Made by a program: the position numbers and the translations under genes. From an uncultured bacterium (GTDB lineage: Bacteria > Armatimonadota > UBA5829), in contig CALJES010000002.1 of assembly GCA_938074205.1 (NCBI GenBank), positions 310,001 through 374,000 on the forward strand: 64,000 bases of DNA, written 5' to 3'. Under the pieces are notes generated by a model. That model saw only the letters and a program-made list of their open reading frames with translations. It was not told the DNA's origin and searched no databases. Below are positions 28,534 through 38,235 of the stretch, piece after piece (positions within the stretch are counted from its first letter, which is position 1; each line of letters opens with the position of its first letter).

Positions 28534-29664
28534 ATGAATGCTGAATTCCTGGATGCCCTGAGGCAGATCGAAAAGGAAAAGGAGATTCCTCTAGAGGTCT
28601 TGTTATCTGCAATAGAGGATGCACTTGCTGCTGCTTACAAGAAAAGGTATCAAGCTTCGGGTAGTGTGCGCGTGCGTGTAAGCTCGACCAAAGGCGGCTT
28701 CCACGTCTTTTGTGAGAAGGACGTTGTCGAGAAAGTTCAGAACCCGCATACGGAGATCAGTTTGGAGGAAGCCAGGGCTCACAACCCTGAGGTGGTTATT
28801 GGCGACACTATTGAAATAGAGGTTACTCCAGAAGACTTCGGCAGAATTGCCGCGCAGACAGCCAAGCAGGTTGTAGTGCAGAAGATACGAGAGGAAGAGA
28901 AAAAGCGGGTTTATGAGGAGTTCAGTGAGCGTATAGGTGAGGTTATGACCGGCGTTGTTCAGCGGCGTGAGCAAAGAAATGTAATTGTGAACTTGGGAAA
29001 GGTCGACGCAATCCTTCCGCCCGCTGAGCAAGTGCCTACTGAACCATATAGGTTCAATGACAGGTTGAGAGTTTATCTGTACAAAATCGAGACAACACCT
29101 AAAGGCCCTCAGGTTATGGTCTCAAGAACGCATCCTAGTCTCATCCGCAGGCTATTCGAACTTGAAGTACCTGAGATCGCCGAAGGAATTGTAGAGATCA
29201 AGTCGGTCGCAAGGGAACCTGGAGCTCGAACTAAGGTGGCAGTGTACTCCCACGACGAAAAAGTAGACGCAATGGGAGCATGCGTCGGTCACCGCGGAAC
29301 AAGAGTCCAATCGGTGGTGAACGAACTTTACGGAGAAAAGATTGACATAGTTCGCTGGCATGAGAATATAGAGAAATTCATTGCCGAATCTCTTTCGCCG
29401 GCCAAAGCATTATCTGTAACTTGTGACGAATCGACTAAAACTGCGCTCGTTGTTATGCCCGATAATCAGCTTTCGCTTGCCATCGGCAAAGCTGGTCAGA
29501 ATGTTCGGTTGGCTGCTAGGTTGACGGGCTGGCGAATAGATATAAGAAGCGAATCACAGCAAGCAAGAGCGGCAGCTGGAGATGGTGTGGAGATATCAGA
29601 ACCGGTAGTCTCAGCGTCACCTGATTCGGACTCCTACAATCCCGAAGGAACCGACGCTGCCTGA
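28534..29664 (+). CDS. nusA: Transcription termination/antitermination factor NusA
   Basis: RNA polymerase-binding factor for pausing, termination and antitermination. The protein has 376 residues: NusA N-domain (1-130, ending in VVQKIREEEK), S1 domain (about 135-200, VQRREQRNVIVNLGKVDAILP), and two KH domains (GACVGHRGTRVQSVV and LAIGKAGQNVRLAARLTGW). It lacks the E. coli-type C-terminal acidic repeats and has only a short variable tail. The ATG at 28534 was chosen by family alignment; GGGAGAG lies about 11 nt upstream. rimP, usually the gene before nusA, is absent here. Confidence 0.97.
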   Translation: MNAEFLDALRQIEKEKEIPLEVLLSAIEDALAAAYKKRYQASGSVRVRVSSTKGGFHVFCEKDVVEKVQNPHTEISLEEARAHNPEVVIGDTIEIEVTPEDFGRIAAQTAKQVVVQKIREEEKKRVYEEFSERIGEVMTGVVQRREQRNVIVNLGKVDAILPPAEQVPTEPYRFNDRLRVYLYKIETTPKGPQVMVSRTHPSLIRRLFELEVPEIAEGIVEIKSVAREPGARTKVAVYSHDEKVDAMGACVGHRGTRVQSVVNELYGEKIDIVRWHENIEKFIAESLSPAKALSVTCDESTKTALVVMPDNQLSLAIGKAGQNVRLAARLTGWRIDIRSESQQARAAAGDGVEISEPVVSASPDSDSYNPEGTDAA

Positions 29665-29705
29665 TTAAAGACTGCAGTGGATGTGCTCGTTAGTGAGGGC
29701 GTCGA

Positions 29706-30005
29706 GTGTCTGGCGATAAGAAGGTTCCTATAAGAAGCTGTGTTTCGTGTAGGGTACATTCGGAAAAGAAAAGCCTGATACGAATTGTGAGAAGTCCGGA
29801 TGGTCAAGTCCGAATGGATCCCACCGGAAAGGCTCCGGGGCGTGGAGCATATCTATGCGGGGCGAAGGAATGCATCGCTCAGGCAATTAAAAAGAATAAG
29901 CTGGGTAGGGCTCTCAGATGTGAGGTGCCAGAAAGTCTGAAAACTGAATTAATAAGACTAACCAGTGAGGAAGGGGCTGCTATGGCAACGGGGAATGCGC
30001 AATGA
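29706..30005 (+). CDS. ylxR: YlxR/RnpM-family RNA-binding protein
   Basis: A 99-residue member of the YlxR family: PIRSCVSCR near the start, IRIVRSPDG, PTGKAPGRGAYLC and a basic helix KKNKLGRAL. The family folds as a small RNA-binding protein; in Bacillus it modulates RNase P. It starts with GTG at 29706 after GTGAGGG. It sits between nusA and infB as in most Gram-positives. The ylxQ (L7Ae-like) gene that often follows is absent. Confidence 0.92.
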   Translation: MSGDKKVPIRSCVSCRVHSEKKSLIRIVRSPDGQVRMDPTGKAPGRGAYLCGAKECIAQAIKKNKLGRALRCEVPESLKTELIRLTSEEGAAMATGNAQ

Positions 30006-30116
30006 AAGCTGAATAAAGTGCACAACTGTGCAGGTTATACTCCGTCGTTTTCCCCGTCCCATCCCTCCTGTTTGCCCGCTGAACGTGTTGGTAGTGTTTC
30101 TATTCTTGCCGAAAGT

Positions 30117-30144
30117 TTGGTAAATGCCTACTTTTAGAGATAAT
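30117..30144 (+). promoter_or_regulatory. Possible internal promoter before infB
   Basis: TTGGTA (30117-30122), a 16-nt spacer and GATAAT (30139-30144), in the 180-nt gap between ylxR and infB. Both elements are off-consensus. The same gap carries a TGCACA-AC-TGTGCA palindrome at 30019-30032. Confidence 0.35.
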
Positions 30145-30185
30145 GATTGCGATAGGCTGCCGCATTGGAAAGAGGTTTCGCGAAT

Positions 30186-32144
30186 ATGGGTTCGATCAAA
30201 GTTTATGAATTGGCTAAAGACCTTGGTATAAGCAACAGCGATTTGATTGCTGTGCTGAGAGACCTTGGTGTATCTGTCTCGGGGGGCTCAGCTGATCTAG
30301 ATGAATCTACGGCGGAGGCTGTACGGGAGATAATTGCCCAAGACAAAGGTATCATCACCCAGGCAAAAACCATCACTATTCCACAAGTGCTAACTGTGCG
30401 AGAACTGGCTGAGGCCATGGGCATGCAGCCAGCCGATATCCAGAAGCGCCTGGTCGAAATGGGCGTTTTGGCGAGCGTCAACCAGCAGATTGGATCCGAT
30501 GTTGCTGCCAAGGTAGCCGAGAAGTGGGGTTATACCATCAAGGTGGATTCCACCACGTTAGTTCGCGAACCGAAGCCTGTGAAACTCTCTCCGCAGCCCA
30601 AAACCAAGCACGCAGGAAAGCTTGTTCCGAGGCCTCCTGTCATTACGGTCATGGGGCACGTTGATCACGGGAAAACCACGCTGTTGGACGCAATCAGGCG
30701 TACTAACGTTACGGAGCAGGAGTTCGGCGGCATAACTCAGCACATAGGAGCTTACCAGGTAGATTGGCAGGGTAAGAAAATAACCTTTCTTGACACACCG
30801 GGCCACGAGGCATTTACTGCCATGAGGGCGAGAGGCGCCAGCGTGACCGATATCGTGGTTCTCGTTGTTGCCGCCGACGACGCTGTAATGCCTCAAACTG
30901 TTGAAGCTATTGACCACGCCAGGGCAGCCGGTGTTCCAATAATCGTCGCCATCAACAAAATCGACAAACCAGATGCCAATATAGAGCGGACGATGCAACA
31001 GCTTGCCGAGCACGGGCTTGTGCCAGAGGAATGGGGCGGCGATACGGTAACCGTGAAAATATCTGCCAAGCTCGGACAAGGAATAGACGAGCTTTTGGAA
31101 ATGATACTTCTTGTTGCTGAGATGCTTGATCTACGGGCGGAAGTGTCGGCGAGCAAGGTTGCCGGAACCGTTATCGAGTCGCGTGTCGACACAGGACGCG
31201 GTCCGGTGGCTACGGTCCTAATCGAGCGAGGAACTCTAAAGGTTGGCACCCCGGTTGTTGCCGGACAAGCCTACGGAAAAATCAAGGCCATGTTCGACGA
31301 TAGGGGCGAGAGACTGAACAAAGCGGGACCCGCCACACCTGTTGAGGTTCTCGGACTTAGCGAGCCACCTCAGGCGGGAGATAGGTTGGAATCCGTTAAG
31401 GACGAGAAAGAAGCCCGCGCCATTGCTGAGAAGCGCGCAGAGGAAGAACGTCAGCGGCGCATAGGAGGTGTTAAGAGAATTACATTGCAAGACTTGTCGG
31501 CCCAAATCAAGGGCGGCAAGCTAGAGGTTAAGAAACTGCCCATAGTGTTGAAAGCTGACGTTCAAGGCTCTGAGGAGGCGGTGCGACAATCTCTTTCCAA
31601 GATTCAGCACCCGGAGGTAACCGTGAACATAATTCACTCCGGTGTGGGCAATATCACGGAATCCGATATCTTGCTCGCCTCAGCATCGAATGCAATAGTT
31701 ATAGGTTTCAACGTTAAGGTTGATCCACAGGCAGCCAAGACCGCTGAGATGGAGCACGTAGAGATTAGAACTTACAACGTCATATACGAGCTTACCAACG
31801 ACGTTCGAGCGGCTATGGCTGGCTTGCTTGAGCCGATTTACGAAGAGGAGAAGCTCGGAACAGCAGAAGTTAGAGCGGTGTTTACGGTTCCCAACACCGG
31901 TATTGTGGCCGGCTGCTACGTGACTGAGGGGCGTGTTGTCCGGAATGAGTATATCCGGGTGAAGAGAGATGGAAAGATCATTTTCAGCGAAGGCAAGCTT
32001 GATTCGCTGAAGCACCTGAAAGACGAGGTCCGGGAAATGGCTCAGGGGTTTGAATGTGGAATATTCAGCCAGGCATTCCAGAATTTCCAGGTCGGCGACA
32101 TTATCGAAGTCTACACCAAGAGACGTGTAGCTCGAACCATATAG
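30186..32144 (+). CDS. infB: Translation initiation factor IF-2
   Basis: GTPase that places initiator tRNA on the 30S subunit. The protein has 652 residues, with a short N-terminal linker compared with E. coli. An IF2 N-domain ([25 protein letters not shown]) and a second helical repeat are followed by the G domain: [17 protein letters not shown] and NKIDKPD. Domains II-IV end with [19 protein letters not shown] and FECGI. The ATG at 30186 has AGAGG about 10 nt upstream. It is central in the nusA-ribF operon. Confidence 0.98.
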   Translation: MGSIKVYELAKDLGISNSDLIAVLRDLGVSVSGGSADLDESTAEAVREIIAQDKGIITQAKTITIPQVLTVRELAEAMGMQPADIQKRLVEMGVLASVNQQIGSDVAAKVAEKWGYTIKVDSTTLVREPKPVKLSPQPKTKHAGKLVPRPPVITVMGHVDHGKTTLLDAIRRTNVTEQEFGGITQHIGAYQVDWQGKKITFLDTPGHEAFTAMRARGASVTDIVVLVVAADDAVMPQTVEAIDHARAAGVPIIVAINKIDKPDANIERTMQQLAEHGLVPEEWGGDTVTVKISAKLGQGIDELLEMILLVAEMLDLRAEVSASKVAGTVIESRVDTGRGPVATVLIERGTLKVGTPVVAGQAYGKIKAMFDDRGERLNKAGPATPVEVLGLSEPPQAGDRLESVKDEKEARAIAEKRAEEERQRRIGGVKRITLQDLSAQIKGGKLEVKKLPIVLKADVQGSEEAVRQSLSKIQHPEVTVNIIHSGVGNITESDILLASASNAIVIGFNVKVDPQAAKTAEMEHVEIRTYNVIYELTNDVRAAMAGLLEPIYEEEKLGTAEVRAVFTVPNTGIVAGCYVTEGRVVRNEYIRVKRDGKIIFSEGKLDSLKHLKDEVREMAQGFECGIFSQAFQNFQVGDIIEVYTKRRVARTI

Positions 32145-32206
32145 CTACTTGATCGCGTCATTACGAGGTCCGTGGCGATTAGATCTATGCGGTAGGGTGT
32201 AGGGCA

Positions 32207-32488
32207 ATGACGGTTGGAACTCTGGTTATAGTGCTTTCCATACCGGGCAGTGATTCTTTGAAGGACAAAAGACAAGTTGTCAGAAGCATCCTTGATACTG
32301 CAAGGAGACGCTTTAACGTTTCGGCTGCGGAGATAGACCACTTGGATTCGCACAGGCGCGCGGGAATTGCGTTTGCGTGTGTGAGCAATGATAAGGCTGT
32401 CGCAAACAGCGTCCTTGATAGGCTTATAGGGTTTGTTGAATCAAATCCTCTATGCGAGATAGCGGAAGCAGAAATGGAATTTCTATGA
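32207..32488 (+). CDS. ylxP: YlxP-like DUF503 protein
   Basis: A 93-residue DUF503 protein with the family pattern LKDKRQVVRSILDTARRRFNVSAAEI and a C-terminal EAEMEFL. In Bacillus, YlxP sits in the same operon and is linked to ribosome maturation near RbfA. It starts with ATG at 32207 after TAGGG. Its TGA overlaps the rbfA ATG. Confidence 0.9.
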   Translation: MTVGTLVIVLSIPGSDSLKDKRQVVRSILDTARRRFNVSAAEIDHLDSHRRAGIAFACVSNDKAVANSVLDRLIGFVESNPLCEIAEAEMEFL

Positions 32489-32847
32489 GCACGCGGCAAG
32501 AGAAGTTAAACGAGCTTCTTCGAGAAGAGGTGAGCTATATATTGAGGCGCGAGTTTAAAGATCCGCGCCTGGGTTTTGTTACTGTAACTGGTGCGGAAAT
32601 ATCGCCGGATATGCGCCACGCTAAGATATTCGTCAGCATTATGGGTTCCGAGGAAGAAAAGCAGCGCAACATGGCCGTACTTAAAAACGCGGAAAGCTTT
32701 GCGCGACAGGCACTTGCCAAACGCGTCAAAATGAGGATATTACCGCAGATAGAGTTTAGATTGGATAGTTCCGTCGAGCGGGGTGTGCGGATATTCGAGC
32801 TTTTGGAACAGGTGAAACGTGAGGAAGGAAAAAAGGAGGGAGCTTAG
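32485..32847 (+). CDS. rbfA: Ribosome-binding factor A
   Basis: A 30S maturation factor binding 16S rRNA helix 1. The protein has 120 residues with a KH-like fold: REEVSYILRREFKDPRLGFVTVTGAEISPDMRHAKIFVS, then RLDSSVERGVRIFELLEQV. The ATG at 32485 overlaps the ylxP stop (ATGA). Its end overlaps the nrnA start by 29 nt. Confidence 0.96.
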   Translation: MSTRQEKLNELLREEVSYILRREFKDPRLGFVTVTGAEISPDMRHAKIFVSIMGSEEEKQRNMAVLKNAESFARQALAKRVKMRILPQIEFRLDSSVERGVRIFELLEQVKREEGKKEGA

Positions 32848-33802
32848 GGAATCCTGGGCTCAACTTACGCGAAGCCAGTCATTTATTATTGCTTGTCACC
32901 AAAGACCGGACGGTGACGCCCTGGGTAGCGCATTAGCACTTGCTAGCGTGTTGCGGGGAGAGGGGAAGGACGTCGTAGTAGTTTGCGAAGATGGCGTTCC
33001 TGATAATTACAAGTTTCTCCCAGAGGCAGATGCCATATTTGTCTCAACAGATCGGCGCGGATTCGATGTAGGGGTTCTTGTTGACTGCGAATCCGTAAAG
33101 CGCATCGGGTCAGCCGCAGATGCACTACTTAGTTCTTCCACCACCGCCTGCATTGACCACCATCTACCGAACGGCGAGTTCGGAGACATCAGGATTATTG
33201 ATCCAGAGGCAAGCGCCACCGCGGAATTGGTCTATGAACTGTTCTCCGCCAACGGTATCAAAATCAATACCATGCTGGCGACGCAATTGATGGCTGGGAT
33301 TGTGGCCGACACTGGTGCGTTTAGGTTCGCAAACACAAACGCAAGAACGTTCAGGATTGCTTCCAGGCTTGCTGCAGCAGGGGCAAGAGCTTCCGATATT
33401 GCCCGAGAGATTTACGAAAGCCATTCTCTGCCTGCTATGCAGCTGTTGGGAAGAGCACTTTGTTCCCTAGCCTTACACCCCTCAGGACGGATCGTATGGG
33501 CGCAGGTTACAAAAAACGACCTGGACGAGCTTGGTGCTACTGATGCTGACACCGAGGGCATTGTCAACCTAGTCAGATGGGTCAAAGGTCCGGATGTCGC
33601 AATCTTATTCCGAGAGACGAAACCCGGCTCGGTACGAATAAGTCTACGGTCCACTGATGGTTTTGACGTAGAGCGCGTTGCTAGAGTGTTCGGCGGCGGG
33701 GGACACAAGGCAGCGGCCGGCTGCACGATACAGGGCTCGCTTGAAAGTGCGCGCGATCGGCTTATTGGAGAAGTCCTTAGATGGATGGAGTCATCAACGT
33801 AG
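32819..33802 (+). CDS. nrnA: DHH-family bifunctional oligoribonuclease/PAP phosphatase NrnA
   Basis: Degrades nanoRNA and 3'-phosphoadenosine 5'-phosphate. The protein has 327 residues. DHH metal motifs are ACHQRPDGDALGSALAL and TACIDHHLPN. The DHHA1 signature is VFGGGGHKAAAGCTI near the C-terminus. The GTG at 32819 is inside the rbfA end, and its own end overlaps truB by 22 nt, so the three are tightly coupled. The order rbfA-nrnA-truB is conserved in many bacteria. Confidence 0.94.
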   Translation: MRKEKRRELRESWAQLTRSQSFIIACHQRPDGDALGSALALASVLRGEGKDVVVVCEDGVPDNYKFLPEADAIFVSTDRRGFDVGVLVDCESVKRIGSAADALLSSSTTACIDHHLPNGEFGDIRIIDPEASATAELVYELFSANGIKINTMLATQLMAGIVADTGAFRFANTNARTFRIASRLAAAGARASDIAREIYESHSLPAMQLLGRALCSLALHPSGRIVWAQVTKNDLDELGATDADTEGIVNLVRWVKGPDVAILFRETKPGSVRISLRSTDGFDVERVARVFGGGGHKAAAGCTIQGSLESARDRLIGEVLRWMESST

Positions 33803-34713
33803 ACAAACCAAGCGGTCCTACATCCCACGATGTGGTCGACTTCATAAGGCGCATAGTGGGGCAAAAACGCGTTGGCCACGCAGGTACGCTCGATCCCCTT
33901 GCATCCGGCGTACTAATTGTATGCCTTGGCAAAGCAACTAGAATAGTCGAGTACCTGATGTCATCCTGGAAGGAGTACCGTGTCAGTATGGTATTGGGCG
34001 TAGAGACCGATACGGGGGATGCGGCTGGGCAGGTATTAACTGAACGCGACGCTTCCGTAGTCACGCAAGAGAATTTCGAAAAGGTTGCAACGGCATTCGT
34101 GGGCGAAGTTGATCAAGTGCCGCCGTTGTACAGCGCTGTTAAGCACGGGGGTAAAAGACTTTACCAGCTTGCTAGGGAAGGCAAGGTTATTCAACCATCT
34201 CCTAGGAAGGTGACCATCTACTCTATTGAGGTAATCTCATTCGATGGGTGTCAGAATGCACAGGAAAAGCCTTGGACGCGGCAGGCGGAAATAATCGTTA
34301 GGTGCTCAAGTGGGACATATATACGGTCACTTTGCGTGGATATCGGCAAAAGTTTAGGCTGCGGGGCACACGTGTCTGCGCTCAGACGCACCTGCGTGGG
34401 TAAGTTCAAGGTCGAAAACGCTGTAACGCTGAACCAGTTGGAAGCAGCTGTATGCCAAGGCCAACTAGGCGATTACGTGCTGAGCCTCGACCGGGCACTC
34501 GAGCTTGCTGAGATGCCAAGTGTGTGCCTGGGCCGAGATGACGTTATTCCAGCATTGAATGGCAGATGTGTAAGCTGCACTTTCAAAGGGCAGGACGGTG
34601 CGCTCGTTAGGATTCTCGCTCCGGATGGCTCTCTTATCGGAGTGGGGAGGGCAGTGCGCCGTAACGGTAGCGCTCTCGTGCATCCGGAAAAGGTGTTAAG
34701 TCTTAAGTCCTGA
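33781..34713 (+). CDS. truB: tRNA pseudouridine-55 synthase
   Basis: Isomerises U55 of the tRNA T-loop. The protein has 310 residues. The catalytic Asp38 lies in GHAGTLDPLASGVL, with PPLYSAVKHGGKRLYQLAREG and CSSGTYIRSLCVDIG further on. A C-terminal extension of about 60 residues resembles a PUA-like RNA-binding fold. It starts with ATG at 33781 within nrnA. Confidence 0.97.
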   Translation: MDGVINVDKPSGPTSHDVVDFIRRIVGQKRVGHAGTLDPLASGVLIVCLGKATRIVEYLMSSWKEYRVSMVLGVETDTGDAAGQVLTERDASVVTQENFEKVATAFVGEVDQVPPLYSAVKHGGKRLYQLAREGKVIQPSPRKVTIYSIEVISFDGCQNAQEKPWTRQAEIIVRCSSGTYIRSLCVDIGKSLGCGAHVSALRRTCVGKFKVENAVTLNQLEAAVCQGQLGDYVLSLDRALELAEMPSVCLGRDDVIPALNGRCVSCTFKGQDGALVRILAPDGSLIGVGRAVRRNGSALVHPEKVLSLKS

Positions 34714-34728
34714 AAACCAGCTGTAGTG

Positions 34729-35652
34729 ATGGAAGTCTTTCACGGTCTCGAAAACCTTCCGCAGAGCTTCAAGGGAGGCGCTATCGCCATAGGTTTTTTC
34801 GACGGTGTCCATTGGGGTCACCGCGCCATATTTGATCGTTTGCTTGATGTTGCACGGGGTGCCGGGGTAAATGCTGTAGCATTCACTTTTGATAGACACC
34901 CGGCAGAATTGTTGGCACCAAAGGCTGCTCCGCCCTACATTACTACCCTGCCTCAGCGCATCGAGCTTATCGGTCAGACAGGTGTGGATCACATCCTAAT
35001 AGCCGAATTTGACTCGAAGCTGGCCAGGTTAACTCCGCGCGAGTTTCTTCGCGAGATTGTGTCGGGGTGTTTTTCTGCCAGGTACGTGGTGGTAGGTTCA
35101 AATTTTCGCTTCGGCAGGGATCGCGAAGGGGATATCCGATATTTGAGTGTTGCTGCTTCTGAATATGGCTTCGAGCTCAGCGTAGTGCCATCGGTGATCA
35201 TCGAAGGCGCGCCGGTGAGCAGCACTCGCATAAGACTAGTCATCTCAAGGGGCGATGTAGAGCTGGCTTCGAAGCTTCTCAGTCGCTGGTTTGTTTTGCG
35301 CGGTACTGTGGTCCCAGGGGATCGCGTCGGCAGGACTATCGGCTTTCCAACTGCCAATATCCAAGCCGAACCTCGTCAGCTTATCCCTGCTCACGGCGTT
35401 TATACCATCCAGACGGACATAGGTGGTTCTACTTACAACGGCTTATGCTACGTTGGTAGGCGACCCACATTTCGAAACACACGAGAAGTGGTTGAAGTCC
35501 ACATAATGGGCTACAGTGGCGATCTTTACGGCTGCGTTCTTGACATTGCTTTTCGGCGACGCCTGCGGGGCGAAATGGTGTTCGAATCTCCTAGCGAGCT
35601 GGCTGAACAGATCCGCAGAGATATGCAACGGGCAATGAGCGAACTGAAGTAA
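34729..35652 (+). CDS. ribF: Bifunctional riboflavin kinase/FAD synthetase
   Basis: Makes FMN then FAD from riboflavin. The N-terminal nucleotidyltransferase domain has GFFDGVHWGHR (family HxGH-type) and the SSTRIR motif. The C-terminal flavokinase domain has GRTIGFPTANI and YVGRRPTF. The ATG at 34729 is directly preceded by an alternative GTG (34726); neither has a clear ribosome site. It is the last gene of the nusA operon and converges on tsaD, 30 nt away. Confidence 0.96.
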   Translation: MEVFHGLENLPQSFKGGAIAIGFFDGVHWGHRAIFDRLLDVARGAGVNAVAFTFDRHPAELLAPKAAPPYITTLPQRIELIGQTGVDHILIAEFDSKLARLTPREFLREIVSGCFSARYVVVGSNFRFGRDREGDIRYLSVAASEYGFELSVVPSVIIEGAPVSSTRIRLVISRGDVELASKLLSRWFVLRGTVVPGDRVGRTIGFPTANIQAEPRQLIPAHGVYTIQTDIGGSTYNGLCYVGRRPTFRNTREVVEVHIMGYSGDLYGCVLDIAFRRRLRGEMVFESPSELAEQIRRDMQRAMSELK

Positions 35653-35682
35653 TACGGTTATGTCGGACCGACAGATCACTTT

Positions 35683-36783
35683 CTACTCAGCACTTGTTTC
35701 TTCTAGGGGTTGGGTTGCGTAACAATCTAGATCCAAACCTGCCGTTTCGCCGCGGCAGAAGCGAAAATAACCTGCAGCGGCTGCCATAGCAGCATTGTCC
35801 GTACATAGAACAGGCGATGGAATAACCAGTTCGATTCCTTCCTCGCGTGCCCTTTCGCGCATGGCTGTCTGAAGTCGACTATTAGCTGCCACCCCTCCAG
35901 CTAGCAGCACGTGTTTGATACCCTCGCATCCGGCGAACTCAAGCGAATTGGTAACCGCGCGAAACGTGTGTTCCACCAGAACATCTACCACCGCTTCTTG
36001 AAAACTGGCGGCTACATCGGCAAGCCGCACATCTTGTCCTGCTGCTTCCAGATAACGTATTACGGCTGTTTTGAGCCCGCTGAAGCTGAAGTTCAGCGAA
36101 TCGCCCACCTTTCCTCGAGGGAAAGGTACTGCGTTTGGGTTTCCTTCTCGTGCTAACTTGTCGATAATTGGTCCGCCTGGGTAGCCCAAACCCATCGCCC
36201 TGGCGCATTTGTCGAAAGCTTCTCCTGCTGCGTCGTCGACCGTTCTACCGAGTATCCGATACACTCCGTGACCTGACATTAGCACCAGGTCTGAGTGCCC
36301 GCCCGATACAACAAGGCAAAGGGCTGGAAAACGAATGCCAACTTTCCTGAGCTCGGTGTTGACCTCCGACTTTAGGGAATCAACAAGCCAGTTTGCATAG
36401 ATATGCGCTTCAAGATGATGAATGGGAACGACGGGAATCGAGCGGCTAAAAGCTAGAGCCTTCGCTGCGGCAACTCCTACAATGAGAGCGCCGATCAATC
36501 CGGGTCTATTGATTACAGCTATGCAATCTATGTCGTCCAGGCAAACGCCTGCCTTATCCAGGGCTTCTTGGATAGTAGGCACGATAAGCTCAACGTGTCG
36601 ACGCGACGCTATTTCCGGCACAACCCCTCCGAACCGCGAGTGAAAGTCAGTCTGCGAGGCTATTACGTTTGATCGGATAAGAAGAGCGGGTTGCGTTTCA
36701 GCTATCGAAAGCGTGGCTTCAGGTGTCTCAACAACTGCCGCGCTAGTCTCGTCGCAGCTTGTTTCTATACCGAGGATCAGCAC
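35683..36783 (-). CDS. tsaD: tRNA N6-threonylcarbamoyladenosine transferase TsaD
   Basis: Transfers the threonylcarbamoyl group to A37 of ANN-decoding tRNAs, with TsaB/TsaE. The protein has 366 residues. The metal motif is His123-x-x-x-His127 (HHLEAH). The ASKHA ATP-binding features LGIETSCDETSAAV, VSGGHSDLVLM and LLAGGVAANSRL are present. It starts with GTG at 36783, overlapping the end of rimI by 7 nt. tsaB and tsaE are not in the window. Confidence 0.97.
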   Translation of the reverse strand: MLILGIETSCDETSAAVVETPEATLSIAETQPALLIRSNVIASQTDFHSRFGGVVPEIASRRHVELIVPTIQEALDKAGVCLDDIDCIAVINRPGLIGALIVGVAAAKALAFSRSIPVVPIHHLEAHIYANWLVDSLKSEVNTELRKVGIRFPALCLVVSGGHSDLVLMSGHGVYRILGRTVDDAAGEAFDKCARAMGLGYPGGPIIDKLAREGNPNAVPFPRGKVGDSLNFSFSGLKTAVIRYLEAAGQDVRLADVAASFQEAVVDVLVEHTFRAVTNSLEFAGCEGIKHVLLAGGVAANSRLQTAMRERAREEGIELVIPSPVLCTDNAAMAAAAGYFRFCRGETAGLDLDCYATQPLEETSAE

Positions 36784-37316
36784 GTCCTTTCCTCTGTAGC
36801 AGCAAGCGCCAACTCTTCAGCCAGTTTTTGTTTGACGGCGTTGTATTCGGCCAGAAACCGAGGATCGTCAAGGTTTTCTATCCACATAACTATAGCGTTC
36901 TCACGGTTATCCGTGTAATAGCCCCGCCGAATTGCTATCGGCACAAATCCGTATTTCTTGTAAAGCGACTGTGCAGCTATATTTGACTCCCTAACCTCAA
37001 GAGTAGCTCTACGAGCACCTCTGCGTTTCGCTTCTTCCAACAGGTTTATGATGAGTTGTTCTGCTATTCGTCGGCGTCGATATGAGGGTGCTACTCCCAA
37101 AGTGGTGATGTGTGCTTCGTCCATGACAAGCCACATTCCGGCATATCCAACCACGGAGCATTCAAAAACGGCCACCACATAGTACGCCGAGCGGTTGTTA
37201 ATTTCGGTCAAATATGCGTGTTCGCTCCAAGGCGCAGAGAAACATTCGCGTTCAATCTCCATCACGCGAACTAAATCCTCCCGCCTCATTCTACGGATTT
37301 GCACTAGTGCGGCCAT
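36777..37316 (-). CDS. rimI: Ribosomal-protein-alanine N-acetyltransferase (RimI-like)
   Basis: A GNAT-fold acetyltransferase of 179 residues. The acetyl-CoA loop is visible as LGVAPSYRRRRIAEQLIINLL, and the family's LEVRESNIAAQSLYKKYGFVPIAIRRGYY follows. RimI acetylates ribosomal protein S18 and is typically encoded beside tsaD, as here. The ATG at 37316 fits the family start; no ribosome site is visible. A C-terminal extension of about 25 residues is not typical. Confidence 0.9.
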   Translation of the reverse strand: MAALVQIRRMRREDLVRVMEIERECFSAPWSEHAYLTEINNRSAYYVVAVFECSVVGYAGMWLVMDEAHITTLGVAPSYRRRRIAEQLIINLLEEAKRRGARRATLEVRESNIAAQSLYKKYGFVPIAIRRGYYTDNRENAIVMWIENLDDPRFLAEYNAVKQKLAEELALAATEERTC

Positions 37317-37389
37317 GGCTGTCTTACTTGGTACAATTGGCGTATTGTGAAGTCCTTGCGGGTAGTCTAACACCCCTATTACAGCGGTG

Positions 37390-38235
37390 TCAACGATTTG
37401 TAGGGATGTCTAGAACAATGATCTCCGGTGTGTTGAATTTTGCAACTGCCACTGCTGAGCCGTCTGGGCGAGCCAGTGTAGAACATCCAGAGTGAGGCCG
37501 GCCCTTCCAGGCACCAGATGCGATTGGTCCTCGGCATGTGTTTGTGCCGACTACCCACATATTGGTGTGCTTTGCGACACGCTTGATATGCTCCTGAAAT
37601 TCTTTAGCGTTGTTCCTTAGGTTCTCGACTTCTGCAGCGAAACCGTGCGGCGCCAAAAGTAGCCACGCGCCGTGATCTGCAATCTTTTTAGGGATTTCCA
37701 AATTGAAGTTATCAGCACAGATCGTGATTCCGATTCTGCCGAACTCTGTGTCAACAATGCTCAGCTGGGTTGGATCTCCTTCATCGTACAAGTGCTCGGT
37801 GAGGAACTTAAGCGTATTGATCTTGCGGTGTTTAAGCACTATGTTCCCCTGCTTATCTATGAGAACTGCTGAGTTATACGTTTTATCGCCGTCGCGTTCA
37901 AGGCACCCGGCGCAAATCCACACGTTCAATTCCTTGGCTAGGTTAGCCAGCATATCCGTATACGCGCCAGGAATCGGAAATGCGTCGCGGCGTGCATGCT
38001 CGTAAAGCCATCCCCAGTCGGCAGCTTCGGGCAGGCACACCAACTTGGCACCTCGGGCTGCGGCCTTGCGCACAAAAGTCTGTGCGCGCTTCATATTTTC
38101 GGCAATGTCTCCGTCGATTATTTCAAACTGGCACATTGCGACTCGGATTAGGGCCGGAGATAACGGTTCCATGACCGTCTGAGTATCGGTGGCCATCCCG
38201 TTCAAAGCCATAATCGCACAAGCGCAAATCAACAC
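37390..38235 (-). CDS. Exported nitrilase-superfamily carbon-nitrogen hydrolase
   Basis: A nitrilase-fold amidohydrolase. The catalytic triad is intact: Glu70 (CLPEAADWG), Lys138 (LKHRKIN) and Cys173 (ITICADNF), numbered from the GTG at 38235. That GTG has a strong AGGGAGG 8 nt upstream. An in-frame TTG at 38283 would add a basic n-region (PIRKREAK) before the hydrophobic stretch LICACAIMALNGMA, making a textbook signal peptide. Either way a signal-like segment precedes the enzyme domain, unusual for this mostly cytoplasmic family. The substrate is unknown. It is transcribed toward rimI from its own unit. Confidence 0.82.
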   Translation of the reverse strand: MLICACAIMALNGMATDTQTVMEPLSPALIRVAMCQFEIIDGDIAENMKRAQTFVRKAAARGAKLVCLPEAADWGWLYEHARRDAFPIPGAYTDMLANLAKELNVWICAGCLERDGDKTYNSAVLIDKQGNIVLKHRKINTLKFLTEHLYDEGDPTQLSIVDTEFGRIGITICADNFNLEIPKKIADHGAWLLLAPHGFAAEVENLRNNAKEFQEHIKRVAKHTNMWVVGTNTCRGPIASGAWKGRPHSGCSTLARPDGSAVAVAKFNTPEIIVLDIPTNR

